Shown: in pieces, positions 46,420 through 53,782 of the stretch
Layout: the number at the start of each line of letters is the position of its first letter
How positions within the stretch are numbered: the first letter of the stretch is position 1
Assembly: GCA_000648925.1 (NCBI GenBank)
Contig: JFHF01000008.1
Span: 124,001-188,000 of the forward strand
DNA: 64,000 nt
Direction of reading: 5' to 3'
Origin: Caballeronia jiangsuensis
GTDB taxonomy: Bacteria > Pseudomonadota > Gammaproteobacteria > Burkholderiales > Burkholderiaceae
The notes under the pieces: generated by a model
Database searches by the model: none
Told to the model about the DNA's origin: nothing
What the model saw: only the letters and a program-made list of their open reading frames with translations
Made by a program: the position numbers and the translations under genes

Positions 46420-47601
46420 TCAGTTGGCTCCTGCGGGTGCGGTCGAGATGAGGGAAGGTGACGGCGGTGTGGTTGGGGCAATCGCGGGGGCGCTCTTTGG
46501 CGCCATCATCGCGAGAATCTTGCAGTCGTCGTGACGCCATGCAATTTCGATCGTGCTGCCGGCTGCGGGCAACGCATGACGCTGCGTGTTGGGCACTTTC
46601 ACGACGAGAGAATCGCGCGAGCCCAGCTTCAGATGCACGCGATGATGATCGCCGCAATACACGAGTTCCTCGACGCAGGCGCGCACGACGTTGCTGTGCT
46701 CGTCGGCTTGTGCGCCGTCCGCGCCCGGAATGTGCGCGCGTTCGGGGCGCAGCGCGAGCATCGCTTCGTCGCCGGCGCGCAGGCCGTGTTCGCAGCGTCC
46801 GCGAATGACGCTGCCGTCCGAGAGCGCGAGCGTCGCCCATTCGTCGTTCACGCTGGTGACGCGCCCCGTAAGGCCGTTGTTCTCGCCGACGAAGTTCGCG
46901 ACGAATGCGTTCTGCGCGTTCTCGTAAAGCTCGCTCGGCGTGGCGGCCTGCTGGATGCGGCCATCGGAAAAGACGGCGACGCGGTCGGACATCGTGAGCG
47001 CTTCGGCCTGATCGTGCGTTACATAGACGATCGTCAGCGAGAGTTCGCGATGCAGCCGCATGATTTCGTATTGCATCGTTTCGCGCAGGCGTTTATCCAG
47101 TGCGCCGAGCGGCTCGTCCATCAGCACGACGCTCGGCTCGAACACGAGTGCGCGCGCGAGCGCGACGCGCTGCTGCTGCCCGCCGGAAAGCTGCGAGGGA
47201 CGCCGGTTCGCGAGATGCGGCAGCTCGATCATCTCCAGCGCGCGTTTGACGCGCGTCTTCTGCTCCGCGCGGCTCACGTGCCGCACGGAAAGCGGAAACG
47301 CGACGTTCTCCGCAATCGTCAGATGCGGAAAGAGCGCGTAGTTCTGGAACACCATGCCGATGTCGCGCTGATGCGGCGGCTTGTCGTCGAGACGCCGGCC
47401 ATCGAGGCGAATCTCGCCTTGCGTCGGCGTTTCGAAGCCCGCGAGCATCATGAGCGTGGTCGTCTTGCCCGATCCCGACGGTCCGAGCAGCGAAAGAAAC
47501 TCTCCCTTGCGCACGTCGAGGTTCAGGTCCTCCACGACATAATGCGCGCCGTCGTACGATTTGCTCACGCCCGAGAAGGAGATGAAGGAAGGGTCTGACA
47601 T
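46420..47601 (-). CDS. ABC transporter ATPase, PotA-like
   Basis: This 393-residue ATPase has a complete nucleotide-binding domain: Walker A (GPSGSGKTT), Q-loop (VFQNYALFPH), signature LSGGQQQRVALARAL, Walker B (VVLMDEPLGALD) and the H-loop (VTHDQ). A C-terminal TOBE-type regulatory domain follows, with an extra Ala/Pro-rich tail of about 35 residues. It powers the transporter encoded immediately downstream. It starts 19 bases after the Rieske oxygenase gene, tying uptake to oxidation of the substrate. Confidence 0.92.
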   Translation of the reverse strand: MSDPSFISFSGVSKSYDGAHYVVEDLNLDVRKGEFLSLLGPSGSGKTTTLMMLAGFETPTQGEIRLDGRRLDDKPPHQRDIGMVFQNYALFPHLTIAENVAFPLSVRHVSRAEQKTRVKRALEMIELPHLANRRPSQLSGGQQQRVALARALVFEPSVVLMDEPLGALDKRLRETMQYEIMRLHRELSLTIVYVTHDQAEALTMSDRVAVFSDGRIQQAATPSELYENAQNAFVANFVGENNGLTGRVTSVNDEWATLALSDGSVIRGRCEHGLRAGDEAMLALRPERAHIPGADGAQADEHSNVVRACVEELVYCGDHHRVHLKLGSRDSLVVKVPNTQRHALPAAGSTIEIAWRHDDCKILAMMAPKSAPAIAPTTPPSPSLISTAPAGAN

Positions 47602-47620
47602 CGTGATCGCGTCCTGTCTT

Positions 47621-48760
47621 TCAGTGCTGTGCGAGCTTCGACGCGATATAGCGCGCGAAGTCGTAATTGGGCCGTTCGAGATGACTCAGGTTGCCGGGCT
47701 TTGCGAGCGGCGCATGTACGCCGCGAAACACTGCCTGCACGCCGCGCCTGTCTTCCGCGTTCACTTCGTCGAGCAGCTTCTTCAGTGTCGTCATGTGCGC
47801 GTTCGCTTGCGGATCGGCGATGAATTCAGGCGCGAGCCCGCCGCCGAAGCGGATATGCACCTGTCCGACGCCGCGCGGTTGCAGCACGAGATACCAGAAA
47901 TAGCCGGGCGTGAGCGTCACGAGATGCGTCGGGTAGATCGCGAGCAGCGCGGTCGTCTTGCGCCAGTGACCCGACAAGCGCGTGTTGTCCGGATGCGCAT
48001 TGCCGATCGGCAAGCTCGCTTCCTTTGTGATCCAGTGATAGTTGAACGCGGGATAGCCTGGCGGACATTCCATTTCTTCGAGCCTGGAATGCGGCCCTAC
48101 GGTTGCGCGATGCAGCATCGGCAAGTGATAGCTTTCCATGAAATTTTCCGCGAGGATTTTCCAGTTCGTATCCCACACGTGCTCTTCATAGAAAGTTTCG
48201 ATGTAGTCCGTCATGCCGTAAGCGCCGACGAGTTCGCTCAATTCGGCCAGTTGCTTTTGAACAGGCGGCGCGTTTTCATCGAGCGTCACATAGATCCAGC
48301 CTTGCCATTCTTCGCAGCGAATGGCGGGCAATTTATAGCTTTCCTTGCAGAAGCCTTCTTGCCGCTCCATGAGCGGCGCGCCCTTCAATTCGCCGTCGAG
48401 CCCATAGCTCCACGCGTGATACGGACACACGATGCGGCGCTTGTTGCCGCGCCCTTCGAGCAGCACCGACATGCGATGCAGGCACACGTTCGATATCGCC
48501 TTGAGCTGCATCTGCTCGTCGCGCAACACGGCGATCGGTTGTTCGCCGATTTGCGCCGTCAGATAGTCGCCGGGCTCTTTCAACGCGCTGGCACGGCCGA
48601 CACACTGCCATTCGTGCGCGAAGATTTCGCTCTCTTCGAGAGCCAGAAACTCGGGCGATGTATAGACGCCGGGCGGCATGGCGCGCGCATCGCTGAATGG
48701 TCGTTCGCAATTCGACCGCAACTGGTCGATGAGCGTTTGCACCGCGATCGTCCTTGTCAT
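47621..48760 (-). CDS. Rieske non-heme iron oxygenase alpha subunit
   Basis: This 379-residue oxygenase has an N-terminal Rieske [2Fe-2S] site: Cys93 and His95 (CLH), Cys112 and His115 (CPYH). The C-terminal catalytic domain binds mononuclear iron through His212 and His217 (ESYHLPMLH). It resembles single-component-alpha enzymes such as carnitine, choline or stachydrine monooxygenases more than aromatic dioxygenases. No reductase or ferredoxin gene is nearby. The start at 48760 has GGAG six bases upstream; an ATG at 48772 is an alternative. It heads an operon with the polyamine-type ABC transporter and probably oxidises, by N-dealkylation or hydroxylation, the imported amine. Confidence 0.87.
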   Translation of the reverse strand: MTRTIAVQTLIDQLRSNCERPFSDARAMPPGVYTSPEFLALEESEIFAHEWQCVGRASALKEPGDYLTAQIGEQPIAVLRDEQMQLKAISNVCLHRMSVLLEGRGNKRRIVCPYHAWSYGLDGELKGAPLMERQEGFCKESYKLPAIRCEEWQGWIYVTLDENAPPVQKQLAELSELVGAYGMTDYIETFYEEHVWDTNWKILAENFMESYHLPMLHRATVGPHSRLEEMECPPGYPAFNYHWITKEASLPIGNAHPDNTRLSGHWRKTTALLAIYPTHLVTLTPGYFWYLVLQPRGVGQVHIRFGGGLAPEFIADPQANAHMTTLKKLLDEVNAEDRRGVQAVFRGVHAPLAKPGNLSHLERPNYDFARYIASKLAQH

Positions 48761-48876
48761 GAGGCTCTCCATGTTCCTTCCCGTGGAAGCGCGTCGACGC
48801 GAGGTTTCAAGGCGTTGCGCTCGGCATGGACATCAATCTATCAAGCCAAATTGCCAGCCAAAATATTGTTTTCGGA

Positions 48877-48902
48877 TACAAAGCAAAGCTTTTGCCTATG
48901 CA
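48877..48902 (-). promoter_or_regulatory. candidate LysR box upstream of the Rieske-ABC operon
   Basis: Read on the minus strand, this 26-base site begins TGCATAGGCAAA and matches the palindromic site at 49920-49945 at 19 of 26 positions by my count, including both half-site cores. It lies about 115 bases before the Rieske start, a normal distance for LysR activation. Confidence 0.55.
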
Positions 48903-48933
48903 GCGCGGATAACTTCTCTATTCGATGCGCGCA

Positions 48934-49860
48934 TCATGTGTCGATATGCAGTCGCCGGATATAAGTCTCGCAAAAGGACGAGAAGCGATGCACGACCTGC
49001 CTCGGGCGCATCGTGCGCGATTGCGCGATGCCCAGCGTCGTCGCGTTGACGTTGTCCTTGAAGCGCTTAATCACGAAGTCTTCGCCGTCCACCGTGCGAT
49101 TCGATTTGAGCGGAAAATTGAGGATGCTATAGCCGAGACCGTTCGCCACCATGCCGCGCACGACCTCCGGCTGCGATGAACGAAACGCGGGCACGGGGCG
49201 GCTGCCGACCGCATCGAAGAGCGCGGCGAAATACTCGCGGCTATGCGGCAGATCCAGCATCACGTAAGGCTCCGGCAGCAAGTCGGCGAGCGATACCTTG
49301 CGCGCTCGGGCAAGGCGATGCGTCTTCGGCAGGATCGCGTACGGCGGCAAGGAAATCAGCGGCGTGAAGGCGATGTCTTCGGTCAGATCCAGGCTATAGG
49401 TCAGCGCGATATCGAGCGAGCCGTCATGCAGGCCGCGCAACAAGCCATCCTGATGCGCCTCGACCGTGCGAAACGAAATGCCCGCGTGCCCGGCCGTGAA
49501 GTGGCTGATGAGACCTGGCATCAACGGCGGCGCGAGCGAAACGAGGCAGCCGAGCGCGATGGAGCCGGTCATGCCGCCATCCATTTCCTTCGCGGCCATT
49601 TGCAGTTCTTCCGCGATCTTCAGCAGGTTGCGCGCTTGGCCGAGCAGATCGCGGCCCGCCTGCGTGAGCGACAGACCGCTCGCGTGACGTCGGATAAATA
49701 GCTGCACGCCGAACGATTCTTCGAGATCGGCGAGCGCGGTCGATATCGAAGGCTGCGAAATATGCAGTCTTTTTGCCGCCGCGGTGAACGACAACGCTTC
49801 CGCCGTGACGACAAAGTAGCGCAACTGCCGCAGCGAGTAGCGCAGGGGATGAATTTCCAT
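48934..49860 (-). CDS. LysR-family transcriptional regulator
   Basis: This 308-residue regulator has an N-terminal winged helix (LRQLRYFVVTAEALSFTAAA...HISQPSISTALADLE) and a C-terminal substrate-binding domain of the usual two-lobe kind. The start at 49860 is preceded by GGAG; seven extra codons upstream would still be in frame. It lies between the two operons it probably controls: the Rieske-ABC operon to the left and the flavin monooxygenase operon to the right. Related inverted repeats sit at both promoter regions. The coinducer is likely the substrate or an intermediate of the pathway. Confidence 0.92.
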   Translation of the reverse strand: MEIHPLRYSLRQLRYFVVTAEALSFTAAAKRLHISQPSISTALADLEESFGVQLFIRRHASGLSLTQAGRDLLGQARNLLKIAEELQMAAKEMDGGMTGSIALGCLVSLAPPLMPGLISHFTAGHAGISFRTVEAHQDGLLRGLHDGSLDIALTYSLDLTEDIAFTPLISLPPYAILPKTHRLARARKVSLADLLPEPYVMLDLPHSREYFAALFDAVGSRPVPAFRSSQPEVVRGMVANGLGYSILNFPLKSNRTVDGEDFVIKRFKDNVNATTLGIAQSRTMRPRQVVHRFSSFCETYIRRLHIDT

Positions 49861-49919
49861 CGACGATGCTCCAGAGATCATGCTTCGATGGGCCGCATTG
49901 TGAAGCGCTCAAAATTCAC

Positions 49920-49945
49920 TGCATAGCCAAATCCGATGCTATGCA
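49920..49945. promoter_or_regulatory. palindromic LysR box in the divergent promoter
   Basis: TGCATAGC and GCTATGCA form perfect eight-base arms separated by ten bases, including the T-N11-A pattern of LysR sites. It sits between the regulator gene start (49860) and the flavin monooxygenase ATG (50036), so it can serve autoregulation and activation. AT-rich DNA follows directly (49945-49966). Confidence 0.7.
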
Positions 49946-50035
49946 TTTTTTAAATATATTTTTCAGATTTGGACGGGGCGCGTAGATTTTCACCAAGACA
50001 TCACGGATACAACGGCCTTTCGGAAGGACATAGCC

Positions 50036-51385
50036 ATGACAGTGGAAAGGAAATCAATCGACACGCTCGTGGTCGGCGCAGGACAAGCGGGCGTCGCGAT
50101 GAGCGAACATCTGAGCAAGCTCGGCGTGCCGCATCTCGTGCTGGAACGCGATCGCATCGCGGAGCGCTGGCGCACGGGCCGATGGGATTCGCTCGTCGCC
50201 AATGGTCCCGCATGGCACGATCGTTTCCCTAATCTGGAATTCGCGAATTTCGATCCCAACGCGTTCGCATCGAAAGAGCAGGTCGCGGAATACTTCGTCG
50301 ACTATGCGAAGAAGTTCGATGCGCCCATTCGCACGGGCGTTGAAGTAAAGAAAGTCGTGCGCAATGCAGGGCGGCCGGGTTTTACCGTCGATACATCTGA
50401 AGGAACGATCGAAGCGAATCGCGTCGTCGTGGCGACAGGGCCGTTCCAGCGCCCCGTGATTCCGCCGATCGCGCCGACGAGTGCAGCGCTCACGCAGATC
50501 CATTCCGCCGACTATCGCAATCCGCAGCAATTGCCCGAAGGCGGCGTGCTGGTCGTGGGCGCGGGATCGTCGGGCGTGCAGATCGCCGATGAACTGCAGC
50601 GCGCGGGCCGCCGCGTGTATTTGTCGGTCGGCGCGCACGATCGTCCGCCGCGCGGCTATCGCGGACGCGACTTCTGCTGGTGGCTCGGCGTGCTCGGCGA
50701 ATGGGACGCGGAAGTGATGAAGCCCGGCCGCGAGCACGTGACGATTGCCGTGAGCGGCGCGCGCGGCGGTCATACGGTGGACTTCAGGCGTCTCGCGCAT
50801 CAGGGCATCACGCTCGTCGGCCTGACGAAATCGTTCGACGATACCCGCGTCACGTTCGAAGCCGACCTCGCGGACAACATCCGCCGTGGCGACGAGAACT
50901 ATCTGTCGCTGCTCGATGCCGCCGACGCCTATGCGCGCCGCAACGGACTCGATCTTCCCGAAGAGCCCGAAGCCCGCAACATTCCCGCCGATCCGGAATG
51001 CATGACGCATCCGCTTCTCGAACTCGATCTTGCGAAAGAGGGCGTGACGTCCATCATCTGGGCGACGGGTTATGCCGTCGATTTCACCTGGCTGCAAGTC
51101 GATGCATTCGACGACAAAGGCAAGCCGAAACATCAGCGCGGCGTCGCGAAAGAGCCGGGCATCTATTTCCTCGGCTTGCCGTGGCTGTCGCGCCGTGGCT
51201 CCGCGTTCATCTGGGGCGTGTGGCACGACGCGAAACATATCGCCGATCACATCGTCACGCAGCGCAAATACCTCGCGTATTACGACGCGCCGCAAGATCA
51301 CGATGACGAAACGCGCGTCGAAAGCGTCGAGGCCGCACCGGACGAATCGCGCGTCCACAAGGTCAGCGAGATGGGCGTCAACTGA
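50036..51385 (+). CDS. flavin-containing monooxygenase-like protein
   Basis: This 449-residue FAD/NADPH-dependent monooxygenase has a first dinucleotide-binding motif VVGAGQAGVA from residue 12 and a second VLVVGAGSSGVQ near residue 176. The intervening HSADYRNP and the later IIWATGYAVDF match the FMO/N-hydroxylase group. The C-terminal 30 residues are acidic and probably flexible. The gene has a GGAAGGA ribosome-binding site and opens the rightward arm of the LysR locus. Such enzymes oxygenate soft nitrogen or sulfur atoms or perform Baeyer-Villiger reactions, so it could act on the product of the Rieske enzyme. Confidence 0.87.
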   Translation: MTVERKSIDTLVVGAGQAGVAMSEHLSKLGVPHLVLERDRIAERWRTGRWDSLVANGPAWHDRFPNLEFANFDPNAFASKEQVAEYFVDYAKKFDAPIRTGVEVKKVVRNAGRPGFTVDTSEGTIEANRVVVATGPFQRPVIPPIAPTSAALTQIHSADYRNPQQLPEGGVLVVGAGSSGVQIADELQRAGRRVYLSVGAHDRPPRGYRGRDFCWWLGVLGEWDAEVMKPGREHVTIAVSGARGGHTVDFRRLAHQGITLVGLTKSFDDTRVTFEADLADNIRRGDENYLSLLDAADAYARRNGLDLPEEPEARNIPADPECMTHPLLELDLAKEGVTSIIWATGYAVDFTWLQVDAFDDKGKPKHQRGVAKEPGIYFLGLPWLSRRGSAFIWGVWHDAKHIADHIVTQRKYLAYYDAPQDHDDETRVESVEAAPDESRVHKVSEMGVN

Positions 51386-51416
51386 TTTCAAACAATCCCG
51401 TATCAAGGTGCATTCG

Positions 51417-51851
51417 ATGAGCCAACCCACGCATACCCGTATCCGCATGTTCAACACCAAGGATACGTATCCGAATCAGACGCTCGATAACGATCTTTGC
51501 CAGGCCGTGCGCGCGGGCAATACCGTTTATGTGCGCGGTCAGATCGGCACGGATTTCGACGGCAATCTGATCGGTCTCGGCGACCCGCGCGCGCAGGCCG
51601 AGCAGGCGATGAAGAACGTCAAGCAATTGCTCGAAGAGGCGGGCAGCGATCTCTCGCACATCGTCAAGACGACGACCTATCTCACCGATGTGCGCTATCG
51701 CGAGCCGGTGTATCGCGAAGTCGGCAAGTGGCTGAAAGGCGTGTTTCCGATTTCGACGGGCCTCACCGTGGTGGCGCTCGGTCAGCCCGAATGGCTGATG
51801 GAGATCGACGTGATCGCCGTCATTCCCGATGGATGGACGCCTCAGGCCTGA
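51417..51851 (+). CDS. Rid-family (YjgF/YER057c/UK114) protein
   Basis: This 144-residue trimer-forming fold is recognised by AVRAGNTVYVRGQIGTD, QAEQAMKNVKQLLEEAGSDL and KTTTYLTDVRYR. The arginine used by RidA for imine hydrolysis (in the motif FPARSC) is replaced here (FPISTG), so it is probably not a canonical 2-iminopropionate deaminase but belongs to another Rid subgroup. These often sit in catabolic operons for amines or pyrimidines (compare RutC) and act on reactive enamine, imine or carbamoyl intermediates. It starts 31 bases after the flavin monooxygenase stop. Confidence 0.87.
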   Translation: MSQPTHTRIRMFNTKDTYPNQTLDNDLCQAVRAGNTVYVRGQIGTDFDGNLIGLGDPRAQAEQAMKNVKQLLEEAGSDLSHIVKTTTYLTDVRYREPVYREVGKWLKGVFPISTGLTVVALGQPEWLMEIDVIAVIPDGWTPQA

Positions 51852-51871
51852 GCGACGCAAAAGGAGGGCAC

Positions 51872-52549
51872 ATGACTTTTTCTATCGTCGGACGATGCGA
51901 AGAGACCGGGCAGCTCGGCATCGCGATCAGTTCATCGAGCATCGCGGTGGGCGCGCGTTGTCCGTGGGTGCGCGCGGGCGTCGGTGCGGTCGCGACGCAG
52001 AACATCACGCTGCCCGCGCTCGGTTCGCAGATTCTCGACCACATGGAAAGCGCGAAGCTCGATCCCTCGGCGGCGCTGGATCGCGCGCTGGCCGCAAACG
52101 AATGGAGCGAGTATCGGCAAGTGACCGTAGTCGATGCGCAGGGCCGCACCGCGTTCTTCAGCGGCAAGCAGGCGCTCGGCACGTATCACGCGGTCGCGGG
52201 TTCGCAATGCGTCGCGGCGGGCAACATGCTCGCGGGCGTTCACGTGATCGAAGCGATGATTCCCGCGTTCGAGAACGCCTCCGGCCATCTCGCGGACCGG
52301 CTTCTCGCGGCGATGCATGCCGCGATTGCGGCGGGCGGAGAAGCGGGCCCCGTGCATTCGGCGGCGCTGAAGATCGCGGGCGAGCAAAGCTGGCCGTTGG
52401 TCGATCTGCGCGTGGACTGGGCGGATGACGATCCCATCGGCAAGCTCGATGGTCTCTGGCAGGCATACAAGCCGCAGATGCAGGACTACGTGACCCGTGC
52501 ATTGAATCCGACCGCCGCGCCGAGTTACGGAGTGCCGGGCGATGAATGA
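51872..52549 (+). CDS. DUF1028 family protein (Ntn-hydrolase-like)
   Basis: This 225-residue protein begins MTFSIVGRCEETGQLGIAIS, the characteristic start of DUF1028 proteins, which are thought to have an Ntn-hydrolase fold with Thr2 as possible nucleophile. The conserved GARCPWVRAGVGAVATQ and AVAGSQCVAAGNML blocks are present. A strong AAGGAGG precedes the ATG. The function is not established in general. Its fixed place between Rid and M20 genes here suggests amide hydrolysis or related chemistry in the same pathway. It overlaps the deacylase gene by eight bases. Confidence 0.85.
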   Translation: MTFSIVGRCEETGQLGIAISSSSIAVGARCPWVRAGVGAVATQNITLPALGSQILDHMESAKLDPSAALDRALAANEWSEYRQVTVVDAQGRTAFFSGKQALGTYHAVAGSQCVAAGNMLAGVHVIEAMIPAFENASGHLADRLLAAMHAAIAAGGEAGPVHSAALKIAGEQSWPLVDLRVDWADDDPIGKLDGLWQAYKPQMQDYVTRALNPTAAPSYGVPGDE

Positions 52550-53705
52550 GATGACGAGCCGCGATCTGCTCGAACGGCTGATCGGCTTCGCGACGGTCAG
52601 CCGCGATTCGAATCTCGAGTTGATCGAATTCATTCGTGACTACCTCGCGCAACATGACGTCGAAAGCGAGCTGTTCTACAACGCGGAGCGCACGAAGGCG
52701 AACCTGTTCGCGACGATCGGACCGCGCGATCGCGGCGGCATCGTGCTGTCGGGACATACGGATGTGGTGCCCGTCGATGGCCAGCCGTGGACCGTCGATG
52801 CATTCCGCCTCACAGAGAAGGATGGCCGCCTGTATGGCCGCGGCGCCGCCGACATGAAGGGCTTTCTCGCATCGGTGCTGGCCGCGGTGCCGATGCTGCT
52901 GAAGCGCGAACTCAGGTTGCCGGTGCATCTCGCATTCTCCTACGACGAGGAAGTCGGATGCCTCGGCGTGCGGCCGATGCTCGCGCAACTGACGCAACGC
53001 GCGCACAAGCCCGTGCTGTGTCTGATCGGCGAGCCGACGTCGTTGAAACCGGTGCTCGGGCACAAGGGCAAGCTCGCGATGCGCTGTCAGGTGAAGGGCG
53101 CGCCTTGTCATTCCGCGTACGCTCCGTATGGCGTCAATGCAATTCAATACGCGGCGCGCCTCATCAATCGTCTGGAAGAGATCGGCGAGAAGCTCGCGCA
53201 ACCCGAGCATCACGACACGCGTTTCGATCCGCCGTATTCCACCGTGCAGACGGGCACGATCAAGGGCGGCCGCGCGCTCAATATCGTGCCGGCGGAATGC
53301 GAATTCGACTTCGAAGTGCGCGCGCTGCCGGGCTTCGACGCCAGCACGGTCGCCGACGATTTAGAGACATACGCGCAAGCCGAATTGCTGCCGAAGATGC
53401 GCGCCGTGAAGTCCGACACCGACATCACCCTCGAAGCGCTGTCCGCCTATCCCGGACTCGCGACGCCGCCCGACAGCGAAGCCGCGCGTCTGCTCGCGCT
53501 GCTCAGCGGTTCGTCGGAATTCGGCACGGTGGCGTTCGGCACGGAAGGCGGACTCTTCGATCACGCCGGCATTCCGACGATCGTATGCGGTCCCGGCAGC
53601 ATGGATCAGGGACACAAGCCCGACGAGTTCGTGACCGTCGAACAACTCCGCGATTGCGACGCGATGCTGATACGGCTCGCGGACCATCTCTCGACCATAG
53701 CCTGA
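52542..53705 (+). CDS. M20-family deacylase, acetylornithine deacetylase-like
   Basis: This 387-residue metallopeptidase-fold hydrolase carries metal and catalytic motifs in order: SGHTDVVPVDGQPW (His and Asp), GRGAADMKGF (Asp), YDEEVGCLG (Glu pair) and the C-terminal region with GPGSMDQGHKPDE (His). It belongs to the ArgE/DapE group. In a catabolic operon, such enzymes often remove an N-acyl or N-carbamoyl group from an amino-acid-like intermediate. The start overlaps the DUF1028 gene by eight bases, so translation is coupled. An arginine-biosynthetic role is unlikely in this setting. Confidence 0.88.
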   Translation: MNEMTSRDLLERLIGFATVSRDSNLELIEFIRDYLAQHDVESELFYNAERTKANLFATIGPRDRGGIVLSGHTDVVPVDGQPWTVDAFRLTEKDGRLYGRGAADMKGFLASVLAAVPMLLKRELRLPVHLAFSYDEEVGCLGVRPMLAQLTQRAHKPVLCLIGEPTSLKPVLGHKGKLAMRCQVKGAPCHSAYAPYGVNAIQYAARLINRLEEIGEKLAQPEHHDTRFDPPYSTVQTGTIKGGRALNIVPAECEFDFEVRALPGFDASTVADDLETYAQAELLPKMRAVKSDTDITLEALSAYPGLATPPDSEAARLLALLSGSSEFGTVAFGTEGGLFDHAGIPTIVCGPGSMDQGHKPDEFVTVEQLRDCDAMLIRLADHLSTIA

Positions 53706-53720
53706 TTACTCAAGCGCCTG

Positions 53721-53757
53721 AAGCGACCCCGACGCCCTGAGCGTCAGGGCATCGCTT
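53721..53757 (+). terminator. hairpin after the M20 deacylase gene
   Basis: A nested stem (AAGCGA with TCGCTT outside, GCCCTGA with TCAGGGC inside) ends in TTT. It lies between the M20 and NCS1 genes, so it may act as a partial terminator or attenuator. Confidence 0.55.
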
Positions 53758-53782
53758 TGCCGCGCGCATTAAGGAGACGACT

